Assembly (NCBI RefSeq): GCF_047948215.1
Contig: NC_134467.1
Coordinates: 36,051,020-36,115,019 of the forward strand
From: Lycorma delicatula
Lineage: Eukaryota; Arthropoda; Insecta; Hemiptera; Fulgoridae
Reading direction: 5' to 3'
DNA: 64,000 bases
Shown: piece after piece, positions 1 through 12,060 of the stretch
How positions within the stretch are numbered: position 1 is the first letter of the stretch
How the letters are laid out: each line of letters starts with the position of its first letter
Notes under the pieces: model-generated
Told to the model about the DNA's origin: nothing
What the model saw: only the letters and a program-made list of their open reading frames with translations
The model's database searches: none
Translations under genes and position numbers: made by a program

Positions 1-358
1 GTCTAAAAATGATTCGTTTTCACTTATTCTGTCCGACATTTCAACAGCGAAATTGTAACGTTTTACACCATCATCGGGTTTCAATTCCTGCAGTATCTGG
101 ATTTTATAAGAATGTAATTTCAGTTTTTTTAATGTAAAACTTTTAGAACTGTTGATTTTGGAATACCTATTTCGACGCTTCGACGGGGGATGGACTTCCC
201 AAGAGTTCTAATTGCCGATCGTCTAATTAGTTCAACCGTTTCGTCTGGTACACTTGGTCTGCCGGTTGATTTCTGTTTCTTAACCGATCCAGTTTCTTCT
301 AATCGTTTGAACCAACGTGTAATGTCATTTTTGTGTGGTGGATCTCTTCCGAATTCTC
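1..358 (-). pseudogene. DD41D mariner transposase, N-terminal fragment
   Basis: This is the 5' half of a DD41D-family transposase gene on the minus strand, cut by the window edge. It matches the copies at 14560-14900 and 30270-30620 almost base for base over the region encoding the first helix-turn-helix (FKRLEETGSV-like), the GRPSVPDE linker and the second helix-turn-helix (SIPRRSVELGIPKS-like). Homology stops at about 358, just after the codons for EFGRDPP. The codons for the first residues and the terminal inverted repeat are absent, and unrelated sequence follows. The copy is truncated by rearrangement and cannot encode a transposase. The family is clear. The cause of the break is not. 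Confidence 0.85.
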
Positions 359-417
359 GGCAGTGCAGTCGCCATCCCGCCGACAGTGACAGTTTGCTTA
401 ATTAAAAACCGCCGCGG

Positions 418-567
418 GTCAAAACCACGAAAGAACACCGGTATCGACGATCAAATATTCAATTCCGTATAAAAGCCTTTAAGATTTGAACCTTAAAACT
501 CTCGACAACGAAATCAGCAGCTGATTTATGATCTGGTCATCATTAGATCAACCCGGTAGGTTTTAAC
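418..567 (-). mobile_element. SINE-A fragment (tRNA head half)
   Basis: Minus-strand copy of the tRNA-derived SINE-A, defined by its intact copies at 41804-42099 and 45215-45504. It keeps the ACCGGTATC(C/G)ACGATC block, the B-box region and the terminal AACCCGGTAGG that begins the element. The tail half is missing. Confidence 0.8.
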
Positions 568-1241
568 CATTACCTTTTTTTTTTTTTAAGACGGAAAACA
601 TTTCATAATTTATTTAGAGTAGATCCTTTTAAATTATTGAATGACCTATTTTTAAACAACTAGAACTTTACTGGTCACTTGGTATTTACTTATTATTTGT
701 TGAAATTTATTTTAAATTGTCAGAAATGTTGAATCACATACCGTTAATTTAATACTCTACCCTCGCGTTACTCTGTTTGCATTTACCTATGTTCGTCCCC
801 CTCCAACCATCTATTTCAATCATTCACTCTCTTTCTCTCTCTCTCTCTCATATGTAATCCTCTCAATCCCTTTTCTCTAGGTTACAAACTTTGCCAAATC
901 TAATATAAAATTCTAGGATCGTGTAGGATATGGTCAGCTCTTTTTACACTTTAAATTATTCTAACAAAATTTTTGAGCTACATAAATGTGTGTGTGTGTG
1001 TCTTGCGTGCGCGTGTATTAGGAAGAGTAACATGTGAATGAATGGGTGTGTTTATATATAGAATCATTTATGTTATATAACATCTTTTATGATATTTAGA
1101 GAAATGTTTTTTACATCAGATTTTAATAATTTTACATCAATCATTATAATTAAAAAAAAACAAAAAAAAACAGCATGAATTAAAAAAAAAAACATGAAAA
1201 CCATGTTAAGCTGTCAGGTTTACACGCGCCGTTGAACTGAG

Positions 1242-1298
<57 letters not shown>

Positions 1299-2350
1299 TA
1301 TATATATCATGGAGTATTAATTCATTATAACTTATATATTATAATATTTTCTTATGAAGAGTTTTTTTTTTTTTCAAATAATTGATTATAAATAATAAAA
1401 ATAACAAAGTTAAATGAATATATTACTAACAGTTCACAATTTTTTTTTTTTTTAACTAGAAAGTCTAATAAAATTCAAATAAAAACAAGGACTATTCGAA
1501 TAGTAAAGAGATATTTTTAATTTTTTAATAAAAAAGTTGGCAACACTTACTTACATCTCTAGAAAAATTAAATGACACAACTGTCTCAACCCCTAAGTGC
1601 AACTCTCTTCGTTATGTGAGCACATTTCTCCCTACATTAAATCCACCAGCCCCATTCCTACCAACTAAAAACTACTGGAACGGAAGAGCCTCCAGAAGAA
1701 GGAGTAAAGGCGAATTGAAGCAATATATTTATTTTTTTTTCAATTATTCAAAAGATAATTTCAGTATAATATCATAGATTCGCAATCTAAAAGGACCGGA
1801 AGCAATAAAATTTGACTATATCAACATATTTAATATATACTTGTCAACAAAAGTAAATTATTTTTTACATAATAAGAATATTCAATCCGCAAGGTAATAA
1901 TGACCAGGTTCTGCAAAATATTAATGGATAAGTCTTCCCGCAATATGCTTTCCGTTCCTTAAAAAATTAAATATTAACTATTATTTAGAATAAAAACCAT
2001 ACAACTAGTGTATGTGGTAAGTAGATGGTAAATATCACATTAATTATGCGATACTATATTCTACAAATTAAAGAGGACAACTATATCCTCATCATTTCCA
2101 TAACCTGGCATGGGATGCTTATCATTATTGCTTAATTTTTTTCAGGTTGAAAAATATAGAAATTAAAAATAAAATGTATACTAATTTTTTTAAATATGTT
2201 TTTAATAAATCTATAAAAAAAATTGTTTTTTGTTGTTTTTTTTTTGCTACAAATTTTATTTCCCGTTTGTTTTTACTTTCCAGGAAAATATATTCAGGAA
2301 TAATAGGTATATTAAAGGAAAACGTATGATGAACATATTAAAAATGTTTG
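568..2350. other. AT-rich intergenic DNA
   Basis: No coding region with protein-like composition was found. It contains homopolymer A/T runs and a dinucleotide repeat (listed separately). The small reading frame at 2147-2329 is lysine/phenylalanine-rich, as expected by chance in AT-rich DNA. Confidence 0.6.
1244..1307. repeat. (TA)n microsatellite
   Basis: About 50 bp of uninterrupted TA, followed by a short imperfect extension. Confidence 0.95.
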
Positions 2351-2500
2351 TTTTTTTAGCTTCCGGACCAGCGTGCTGGAGTATGAGATAATATGATGGC
2401 AATCTTTTAGCGTTTGAAAATGTCATGCCTGACCGGGATTCAAACCCGGAATCTCCAGATGATAGGCAGAGACGTTACCACTAGCGCCATGGAAGCCAGC
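2351..2500 (-). mobile_element. SINE-B copy
   Basis: Second tRNA-derived SINE family. On the minus strand the head reads GGCGCTAGTGGTAACGTCTC, followed by a B-box-like GGTTTGAATCCCGGTC and the TCAGGCATGAC body. The tail side (left end) has the TTCCGGACC block also seen in the other SINE-B copies and a T run, which corresponds to an A-tail. Confidence 0.8.
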
Positions 2501-2575
2501 CCAACTAGTTCATATAAAAACAAAACATGACTTCCTTGTACGCCTATTAAATTACATATACACATGCTTTTAAAA

Positions 2576-3647
2576 TAAAAAGTACATAAAATGTTATTTC
2601 ATTAATAAATTCTGATTTTTTTATTGTTGTTATTGAATTATTATTTATAGTATTTTTTTTTTACAATCAGAGGTTAATAATTATTAATAAATCAATAAAT
2701 TAAAATAAAAAAAAAAATGTTAAAAAAAAGAAGATGAAATCTGATTCTAACCGATGTGCCTTCCCCTTGTAAATATTCCAATAATTAAACTTTTACTTGG
2801 CTATAACTGTGGAACCAATGAAAATAAGTATATGATATATCGTTGAAAAGCTCTCAAATAGAGCTTATTACAGCAGTTAACGAAAAGTCCGAATCCAATT
2901 TATTTTGGATTTTGTACTTTTTGAACACCTTTGATCCAGTCGATTGCAATGAAAATGGTAGATTCACAACTAGATGTTACAATAGTCCTAATTCCAAAAT
3001 TTCAAAATTCTATGACTAATCGTTTTTTAATTATGCGAGATACATACGTACGTACAGATGACACGCGGTAGCTAGTCAAAATGGCTGGGAGACTAATCAA
3101 TAACATGTTAAACAGTGAAGAAACTTGGAAAAAAGTTGAGTTGGTCATCAAAAGAATACTTACGCAGAAAAACAATGATGAGAGGAGACTAAGTTTTTAA
3201 AGTTTAGCATAGGGCAGGGTGGACAGCCTCAGTGGTGAGGGCTGACATGCCGAGGTGTGTCGGTTCCGATGATCCACTGGGGACTCCTAAGGGTTTTTTC
3301 GTTGGGTTAATATCAAGATCTGAGAAGTCCCAATCGCCACGTCGCGACAATGCATTGTATTGTCGTGACGTGGCGATATACGGATGGGGCAAAACAACTG
3401 ACCGATGGGCCGACCTGCCATGCCGGACTTATAGCCGGTAGGTGGGAAGGCCCATTAGAGTAGAACAGGCACTCCCCTGGGTGGCGCAATACCAACCAGT
3501 CGGACCGGCCCAGGGGAGTAGAGTTCAAAAAAAAAAAAAGCTAGTCAAAATGGATTCAAGGATGGTCAATATGGATATTACCGTTGAAATCTGAAAACCG
3601 AAATTTTTCGCGATCATATTACTTCCTTTATTTTGTACAAGGAAATA
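2576..3647 (+). repeat. Interspersed repeat C, copy 1 (interrupted)
   Basis: This repeat recurs at 24930-25340 (minus), 37352-37620 and 55857-56415. Shared landmarks in order: a leader (TTTCATTAATAA, GGTTAATAATTATTAATAAA); GCCTTCCCCTTGTAA; GATATATC..TGCAAAGCTCTCAA; CACAACTAGATGTTA; ACATACGTACGTA; GTCAAAATGGATTCAAGG; and a terminal CTTCCTTTACTTCGTACAAGG. CCCCTTGTAA and GTACAAGG near the ends are short inverted repeats. The copy is split by a poly(A) insertion at 3085-3538. The family is not recognised. The GGTTCGAATC-like box beside CCCCTTG on the minus strand could be a Pol III B box. Confidence 0.75.
3085..3538 (+). mobile_element. 454-bp poly(A) retro-insertion, unclassified
   Basis: This GC-richer block inside repeat C is flanked by perfect 15-bp duplications, AGCTAGTCAAAATGG, at 3070-3084 and 3539-3553. 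It ends in about 12 A residues. A poly(A) end plus target-site duplication is the signature of target-primed reverse transcription, so this is a SINE or a 5'-truncated LINE 3' end. It contains a strong inverted repeat around 3331-3376 (TCGCCACGTCGCGACAAT against ATTGTCGTGACGTGGCGA). Open frames across it on both strands (3204-3528) are incidental to high GC. I do not recognise the family. Confidence 0.85.
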
Positions 3648-3655
3648 ATAATATA

Positions 3656-4391
3656 CAGAGTGTTTCTAAAATCGTGGGCTGGTTATACTTTTTCCAATTC
3701 TACTTGTAAAACTACACAAAAAATATATTTAGGAAAAATGGCAATTTCTCCTTCGCTCTCACCCTGTCCGCCATTTTATTATTTTTATATAATAATTTAT
3801 ATCTCAAGTTTGGACAAATGAATCACATATTAATATTTAGTAAGCGTCTGGTAATAAAAAGTTTAAATTATCAAAAAATCAGGACTTAAATACCTTTCAA
3901 AATTACAATATGGCGGCCATGTTTATTTTCCAATTCGTTCTATCTTCGTAAATATTAGTTTAATCAAAATTTATGACATTGACTAAAATATTAAGTCTTT
4001 TATTTTGAACAAAATTACATTTTATTTTTTTTAAATCGGTTATTAAATAGTCGAGTTATGGCAGAAAATTAATGTTGTAATTTTGTGTCTGTTTTCATGT
4101 CCACCACTTTACGTTCAATTCGATTAAATATTAATTGTTTTTATTCATTGTTAATTCTAGTATTGTAAATTAGTATCAAATTAAGTAATAATTTTCTCAC
4201 AATAGAAGATCTAATAACTATGACACAAAATTACAACAACAGTTTTCTCCAATACCTCGACTATTTATGAAACGATTGAAAAAAATGTAATTCTGTTCAA
4301 AATAAAAGGTTTAATATTTTACCAAATAACATAAATTTTAATAAAACTAATATGTATGGAGATATAACGGATTGAAAAATAAACAAGGTCG
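3656..4391 (+). mobile_element. Palindromic Tc1/mariner-type MITE, left part
   Basis: It begins at TA (3654-3655) with CAGAGTGTTTCTAAAATCGT and matches the complete copy at 18226-20596. It runs through the left arm, past the centre (AATTAAGTAATAATTTTCTC) and into the right arm, ending at AAAATAAACAAGGTCGCC where LINE sequence begins. The rest of the right arm and the right terminus are not found downstream of the LINE. Confidence 0.85.
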
Positions 4392-5027
4392 CCAAGTCCA
4401 ACGCAAGAACTATCGCATGAAAATAAACAAGAACAAAACAAAAGTAATGAAATGTAGTAGAAATAACAAAGATGGACCACTTAATGTGAAAATAGGAGGA
4501 GAAAAGATTATGGAGGTAGACGAATTTTGTTATTTGGGAAGTAGAATTAATAAAGATGGACAAAGCAGCAGCGATATAAAATGCCAAGTAACACAGATGA
4601 AACGAGTTTTCAGTCAGAAATATAATTAGTTTACATCAAAAATTAATTTAAACGTCAGGAAAATATTTTTAAAAGTATAAGTTTTTGAAATGTGGTGCTA
4701 TAGGAGAATTTTAAAAAATCCGATGCGTAGATAAAGTGACAAATAAAGAGGTGTTGCGACAAATAGATGAAGAAAGAAGCGTTTGAAAAAATATAATTAA
4801 AAGAAGAGACAGACTTATAGGCCACATATTAAGGCATCCTGGAATAGTCGCTTTAATATTAGAGGGACAGGTAGAAGGGAAAGATTTTGCAGGCAAGCAA
4901 CGTTTCGAATATGTAAAACAAATTGTTAGAGGGTTATAGGATGTAGAGGGTATACCGAAATGAAACGACTAGCACTAGATAGGGAATCTTGGAGAGCTGC
5001 ATCAAACTAGTCAAATGACTGAAGACA
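4392..5027 (+). mobile_element. LINE copy L1, 5'-truncated, degenerate
   Basis: This is the 3' portion of the non-LTR retrotransposon found eight times here. It starts at the GluValLeuArgLysAsn codons just after the reverse-transcriptase active site. An open stretch runs to 4629 (KNYRMKINKNKTKVMKCSRN, then EFCYLGSRI). It continues, broken by stops and frameshifts, through the C-terminal region (RRDRLIGHILRHPGIVALIL) to the family 3' end TGACTGAAGACAAAAA. It lacks the catalytic domain and is non-functional. It joins the palindromic MITE directly at its 5' end. No clear target-site duplication was seen. Confidence 0.9.
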
Positions 5028-6442
5028 AAAAGATATAGAACTATTAAGAATGTCTACTATTTTTTTTAAATTATACAACCCGGACCTAAATTATATTTTT
5101 CTTATTTTTTCATTTATTAACGATGGGTTTTAGATTTAGAGAAAACTTTAGTTAAACAAATTTGTTAAGCTTAACCTGTATACGATACGAATATTTAGAG
5201 AAAATTTATTTTTTTAGATTTATTCCCCACCTCTAAAAAAATATATCTTCTTTTTTTCGACTGTAACACTTTTTCAAATTTATTAATAATAGATGGGATA
5301 ATCATGGAATACTTTACAAACTTTTTTTAATGAGTAAAAATACTTATCAATCTGTAATCTCTAATTACACTTTTTTTTTAATTTAAGTTTTTTAAATATC
5401 ATATTATATTTGAATATTAATTAAAAAAATATATTAAAAGAATTTAAAACTGTTAAAAATGATTTACATATATTCTTGTTATAAAAAAGAAAAAAATAAT
5501 ACTTTCTCATTAAAGATCAAGTGAACACAATTTCTAAGCAGTTAACAGAATTTTAATAAAAAAATAAACGTTAATAATATATCAAAAAATGATATTAATT
5601 AGTTTTACTTGAAGAATATTTTTTACAAAAAAAATTATTTCATAATTTAAAAAAAAATTCTGTCGAGTAAATAAATAATATTTTATTTCCATTTTTGACG
5701 GCAGTTGGTATTTATATCTCGTTGATTACACCATAGTGCGCATTCCTTTACTGCAGATTAATCATATAATAAAACTTGAATTAATAGAAGCTTCCTCTCG
5801 TTTTCACATTTTTTATTTAATTTGTATAATAAATATTTTTTTTATGAAAAAGCTATATGGAATAGAAAACAAAATAATTTTTCATTTTCAACCATTTTTA
5901 AGTAAATACGACTAATATTTTTTTAAATATTTTTTTTTAGATAATTGAATTTTTTTAAATTAATATAAAAAAAAATTAAATTCCAAAATTTCATTCCTTC
6001 GTACTTGATTTGATTTTATATAAGACAACCAAGATGTCATTATAAAAAGGTTTCAAAGAAAACAACTTTATTTTATTCATTGTAACTTTTTTCCGAGAAA
6101 TCTAAACGTTTCGCTAACATTTATAAAAGAATTTAAAACTCGCTACGAACCCATTTTTTCATATAAATATCCTCAAGTTATTTCATAATATAATGACGTC
6201 ACAGTCATATTTATTTAGTTTTATTTTCAGAATTGGTTTTAAGCAAGGAGATGAAAAATAATTAACAGTAAATAAATTGTAAAAATTATGTGTTAAAAAT
6301 GAAACGTCGCATTATATCTATGTTAAACGTGTTTAAAATTATCAAACGCCTGCGAGAGAGTGAAACGCATCATGGTAAATCCAAAAAGCATAAAATGATC
6401 AGCTACTTCATTCATCATACATCCTGTTCGATCATGGAAGTC
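5028..6442. other. AT-rich intergenic DNA
   Basis: Low-complexity A/T-rich sequence. No coding, RNA or repeat feature could be supported. Confidence 0.6.
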
Positions 6443-7717
6443 CAGGTCGTCCCATATAAAACGCAACCCACCAATCACTCATCATGAAATTTCAAAAGTC
6501 AAGCTTACTCCCCTATTCGTTACCGAAATGGACTCGTCCAACATCTGAACATCGCGGCGATACAGTAGAACACTACCGATAGTAACAATATAATCATAAC
6601 GTTCAGTGTATTGCTAGAGACAAGATGGTGTTTTCGCTAGATGAACGTGTTTTCATTGTCGAGTCGTACTTCAGTACGAAATAGTGGTTGCAGTGCAAGA
6701 TTTGTTTCGCCATAAGTATCCAGATAAACCAGCTCCTAACAAAACAACAGTATTAAGGTTAGTTGCAAAATTTAGAGAGACCGGTTCTATTAATAACAAG
6801 GAACACAAAAGATCTGCGGCAGTGTTGAATACAGATACAGTCGCTGAAATCAAAGACCGATTACTCGCCTCACCAAATAAATCGATCAGACGTTTGTCTG
6901 ATCGATTATTACGACCAATCGTAATTCAAACGGTTCATCAACTTCTTGAGCCCGACAAAGAAAAACGGCTACAATATTGTCAACGGTTCCGTCGATTTCT
7001 GCGTGAGGGAATTAATGTTATGGATTCGTTATTTTTCACAGATTGAGCACGGTTTCATTTGGATGGCTACGTAAACAGCCAAAACAGTAGAATTTGGAGC
7101 GCTGAAAATCTCCACGTTTATCACGAAAAAACAATTACATCCGCAGAAGTTGGGCGTGTGGTGCGCAATATCGCGCAAGAAAATAATCGGTCCTATTTTT
7201 TTCGAGTACACCATTAATGCAGAACGATATCAGGATATTTTATTTCAGTTCATCGCACTCTTGGAAGAGGAAGACAAACACTGCCGGCTACAACATGATG
7301 GTGCGACATCGCACTACGCAGGTTCAACTTCTGATTTCGTCGAGGAATTCTTTGGTAATCGTGTTATCGGTCGAGGCTTATGGCCACCAAGATCTCCATA
7401 TTTGACTGCGGCGGATTTTTTTCTACGGGGTTACCTTAAAGAAAAAGCCTACAGCAACAAACCACGAACACTTGAAATTCAATATTGAGCAAACTGTATT
7501 AAATATCCAGCCACAAACTTTGAAAAAAATTGCAAGAAACGCTGTAAAAAGAATTGAAGCTTGTATTCAATAAGATGGCGGCCACTTCCAACATTTACTC
7601 TAAATGTAAGGTAATGGATGGTAATAATAAAAATTACATTTACATTTACAAATGCCTTATTCTTATTTCAATACCTACCAATGTAAGGTTGGGTTGCGTT
7701 TTATATGGGACAACCTG
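6443..7717 (+). mobile_element. DD38D-type Tc1/mariner element, copy a
   Basis: The terminal inverted repeats are near-identical: GTCCCATATAAAACGCAACC at the left and its complement GGTTGCGTTTTATATGGGAC at the right. TA follows the right end (7718-7719). The left TA has decayed to TC. The length of 1275 bp compares with 1331 bp in copies b and c, so small internal deletions are present. Confidence 0.9.
6625..7573 (+). pseudogene. Transposase, DD38D-type family, copy a (broken)
   Basis: It encodes the remains of a cut-and-paste transposase of the IS630/Tc1/mariner superfamily, which would bind the terminal repeats and move the element by DDE/D chemistry at TA sites. It starts MVFSLDERVF. A one-base deletion near 6682 shifts the frame. 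The second helix-turn-helix (SIRRLS) is followed by a deletion that removes the AEINLSKSTVHRATKRL segment. FFTD at 7033-7044 carries the first catalytic Asp but runs into a TGA (7044-7046, from GATGAAGC to GATTGAGC). The second Asp (LQHDGATSHYA) and third Asp (LTAADFFLRGYLKEKAY) are intact. A stop follows CIQ, where copies c and f read on. It is inactive. Confidence 0.9.
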
Positions 7718-8736
7718 TATATGTTTTTATTTTTTCTGCTTCGTTTATTTTTATTTTTTAATAACCTGTTTCTACTTAGCTGCAAAAAAAAATATTTTGT
7801 CTACTTTGTACAAATTTTAAGTCCTTTAAATTAATATAAAATTAATGAACAATAAACTAAATTATATATTTAATATATTTAAAATTAAATAAGAATAAAA
7901 AATTAATAATTAAAATAGTAAAATAAACCATAAACTAATTATATAAGTGTTTCTACATTTATTTTGATAATCCGGCACCTCTTTTATGCGATGTATTAAT
8001 CTCTAAATACACCGAGAGACAAGATTCACAAGTAAAGAGATCAGTCATAACGTTTTTCTAGAACCAATTGTATAACTTTTATGATGATTTTGCCAATTAA
8101 ATTTTCTACTTTTTAAAACTAAATCTGTCATTATTCACTTTTTTCGTAGCATATTAGCATACCTATACTAAACGCGACGTATTCTTCGTTCTTATAATTT
8201 CCGACCATTAGTCTGATACAACCCCCGGGGATTTTTTCTCAAAAATAAGGTGTATATCAAGCGACAATAAACATTAGCAGAATTAAAATTTCAAGAAGGT
8301 CCACTTATTATACGGGCCATGTCAAGGTAATTAATAAAAAATTTTCAAATTAAGTCTACAAAAGTGCGTAAATGGTAAGAGTTACAATCTATCAAACGTT
8401 ATTTTTACTTGATAGAAAACTCTAGAAACGTCATGTAAAAATGAAAGCTTATGTTAATACAAGAGTTTTAAATTTTCCAGCTTTAATAACATACCATGTA
8501 TTAAACTTCAACATATTGAAGTTTCTTGAAGGATGAAAAAAAAGTTTTTTTTTAAAATCGATAAAAGTAAACTTTATTTTAAGATGAAAAAAGTTACGGT
8601 AAGATAAACATTATATGTTCCTGGGCTAGATTTTACTTTAAGCTTAAAGGTTACAGTTTGGAGTCTGAATGATGAAATTGCATTGGATTTGTCGTTACTT
8701 TCTGGACTTAGTTTTAAAAGACCTTATTTTTTTATA

Positions 8737-8832
<96 letters not shown>

Positions 8833-9412
8833 AATTGTATTTACTCATGTTCAATACATGAATACATACAGATACTACACTATGTTAAATACATACAGCA
8901 CAGTATGTATTGATTAGATATATTTCGAGTTGACATTATTTTGGCTTAAGTTAGAAAACATAGATACATAAACGACTTGAAATAAGTAAACATTTAAACT
9001 TAGTATTAGAAATGAATAAAACAAATTATATTATATACACTTTATACTTCAAATACATCATTGATAAAGAATAAAAATAAAATCACTCTAAGCCAGATTA
9101 AAACACTAGTGGTATATCAAACAGGACTGGAATACACTTCCATTAACTAGATCAAATTAAGGTTTTATAGTTCTTAGTTAACAATAAATTTTATTGAAAC
9201 TGATTACTAAAACCGTATTCAATTTTAAAATAAAATATATAATGGATTTTAACATTTTATTCAACCAGGAAAAATAATAAATATTTTACCGATAAATTGG
9301 AAAAAAAGAGAAATTTTTAGAAATATTTTACCAAAAATCTAAGCCTCTGATGGACATTTCAATTTCAAACAATCATGCATCATAAGTAGAAAATGAAGTA
9401 ATATAAATAATT
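7718..9412. other. AT-rich intergenic DNA
   Basis: No coding region could be supported. It contains a long GT microsatellite at 8739-8830. The reading frame across that repeat encodes only alternating Cys/Val. Confidence 0.6.
8739..8830. repeat. (GT)n microsatellite
   Basis: About 92 bp of uninterrupted GT dinucleotide. It is likely to be length-polymorphic. Confidence 0.97.
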
Positions 9413-10905
9413 TTTTTTGTCTTCAGTCATTTGAATGGTTTCATGCAGCTCTCCAATAAAGCCTATCTAGTGACAGTCGTTTAATTTCGGTATACATCCT
9501 ACATCCCTAACAATTTGTTTTACATATTCTAAACATTGCCTGCCTACACAATTTTTTTCCTTCTACCTGTACCTCCAATATTAAAGCGACTATTCCAGGA
9601 TGGCTTAATATGTGGCCTCTAAGTCTCTTTTTTTAGGTATATTTTTCCAAATGCTTCTTTCTTCATCTATTTGCTGCAATACCTCTTCATTTGTCACATT
9701 ATCCACCCGTTTGATTTTTAACACTCTCCTACAGCACCGTATTTCAAAAGCTTCTAATCTTTTCTTCTCAGATACTCCGATCGTCCAAGTTTTTTTACTT
9801 CAATATAAAGCAACACTCCAAACATATACTTTTTTCACTCTTTTCCTGACTTTTAAATTAATTTTTGATGTGAACAAATTATATTTCTGACTGAAGGCTA
9901 GTTTCATCTGTGCTATTCGGCATTTTATATCGCTCCTGCTTCGTCATTGTTTAGTAATTCTACTTCCTAAATAACAAAATTCTCCTACCTCCATAATCTT
10001 TACTCCTCCTATTTTCACGTTCAGTGGTCCATCTTTGTTATTTCTACTACATTTCATTACTTTCGTTTTGTTCTTGTTTATATTCATGCGGTAGTTCTTG
10101 CGTAGGACTTCATCCATGCCGTTTATTGTTTCTTCTAAATCCTTTTTACTCTCAGCTGGAATTACTATATCATCAGCATATCGTAGCATCTTTATCTTTT
10201 CACCTTGTACTGTTACTCCGAATCTAAATTGTTCTTTAACATCATAACAAGAATAAAAAGTAACGGAGATAGGGAACATCCTTGTCGGACTCCCTTTCTT
10301 ATTAGGGCTTCTTTCTTATGTTCTTCAATTGCTACTGTTGCTGTTTGGTTCCTGTAAATGTTAGCAATAGTTCTTCTATCTCTGTATTTGAACCCTAATT
10401 TTTTTTAAATGCTGAACATTTTATTGCAGTCTACGTTATCGAATATTTTTTTCTAGGTTTATAAATGCCAAGTATGTTGGTTTGTTTTTCTTTAATCATC
10501 CTTCTACTATTAATCAGAGGCTTAAAATTGCTTCCCTTGTCCTTATACTTTTTCCTGAAACCAAATTGGTTTTCTCCTAACATTTCTTCCACTCTCCTCT
10601 CAATTCTTCTGTATAGAATTCTAATTAAGATTTTTTATGCATGACTAGTTAAACTAATTGTTTTATATTCTTCACATTTATCTGCTCCTGCTTTCTTTGG
10701 TATCATGACTATAACACCTTTTTTGAAGTCTGACGGAACTTCCCCTTTTTCATAAATAATACACACCAGTTTGTATAATCTATCAATCGCTTCCTCAAAT
10801 GCACTGCGCATTAATTCTACAGGTATTCCGTCTATTCCAGGAGCTTTCTTCTATTCAAATCTTTTAATGCTCTCTTAAATTCAGATGTTAGTATTTTTTT
10901 CCCCA
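9413..10905 (-). mobile_element. LINE copy L2, the longest 5' extent
   Basis: Minus-strand non-LTR retrotransposon. The 3' end (TGTCTTCAGTCATTTGAATGG on the plus strand) is at the left. Reading leftwards from 10905, the protein remnants cover the part upstream of the active site that other copies lack (APGIDGIPVELM-like, LYKLVCIIYEKGEVPSDFKK, IPKKAGADKCEEYKTISL), then IDLEKxFDNVDW (motif A), the GVRQGCSLSP region (motif B), and MLRYADDIVIPAES (motif C, about 10155-10200). The C-terminal part follows. Multiple frameshifts and stops are present, and the open stretch at 9944-10279 is the best preserved. No endonuclease domain is visible. The clade is unresolved and may be RTE-like. Confidence 0.9.
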
Positions 10906-11493
10906 TTTATTTAGTTTGGAATTAGTCGAGCACTAAAATTATTAAATCTATATATTTTAACGAGTATTAAAGAATTATCAATAAATTACACCAATATTTT
11001 CTTATATTTCTAACATTAATACAAATTATTCTCACATCTTTTATTTTTAAAAGATTCCATTACCTCATTCCAGTTTTTAAATAGCTGAAAATTTTAATCT
11101 ATCTTTATATCATTATGATCTATTTGAAATATATTAATCAAAACGTAACCGAAAAAAAGTAAATAATATTATTAATAAGTATTACTTATAAACAGTTGTA
11201 GAATTAATATATTAAAATAATAAAATTATGATTCTTAAATTTAGGTTGCAGGATCTCAATTACTCGTATAAACATTTCCTTGTATACTTATCCAAATCTC
11301 TTTTGTTATTTTGATTGCTTTAGAAAAATTATATTTTTCATAATTAATCTATTACCATAAAACTAAAAATATTTATACTTTAATGTATATATTTCTTTTC
11401 TTTTGCCTTCATCATAAGGTTAACAAAATAGAATGTTAAATGGTCATCAAAATACATAGTCCTATCAGGATGATTTAAATTAATGATTGTTTA

Positions 11494-11533
<40 letters not shown>

Positions 11534-12060
11534 ATTAAGAACAAGAATTTTGAAAAGATTAGATAAGATACTAAATTATATCAATTTTTATTAAAAAAAT
11601 TAAAAGAATTCATAAAGAAAAAATGTTATCTCTATGAGTGTCTTGTTTATGTAGTAGCAATAAAAATCAATTTAAGATAACTAATACACTATTAACTTAT
11701 CTCATATGAAAAAAAAACAAAAAAAAAAACAAAAATATCAAACACTTAACCTTTTTTAATTTAGTGGTATATGAAGTACACTTTATTAATGTATATAACG
11801 TAGGGATTGGTTTACTCTAATTTTTTTTTACTAAACAAAAACAAACTTATAAAAATAAAATAATTAAAATGGTGTGATTTAATTATTTATTAAATTGATT
11901 TTTTAATTTATAAAATTATTATTATAAATGAACGAGACAATAATGTTTTTTAAATCAAATTCCGGATAATTAAATAATTGACATTTGGTTAATAAAATTA
12001 ATAATATTGAATAATAAAGTTTATATTTATATTAAAAAATAATATATTTATACTAAAAAT
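10906..12060. other. AT-rich intergenic DNA
   Basis: No element could be supported. A (TAA)n microsatellite lies at about 11497-11528. The last 60 bases before 12061 are very A/T-rich and could hold a promoter, but no specific motif can be called. Confidence 0.55.
11497..11528. repeat. (TAA)n microsatellite
   Basis: About ten copies of the trinucleotide TAA. Confidence 0.95.

Noticed and set aside
3204..3528. Overlapping open frames on both strands
   Set aside because: They lie in a GC-richer retro-insertion, where stop codons are rare, overlap each other, and have no protein-like motifs.
8683..8913. Cys/Val repeat protein
   Set aside because: It is a translation of a GT microsatellite.
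11497..11528. A CRISPR or satellite array
   Set aside because: It is a plain trinucleotide repeat without spacers. No CRISPR-like repeat-spacer pattern occurs anywhere in the window.
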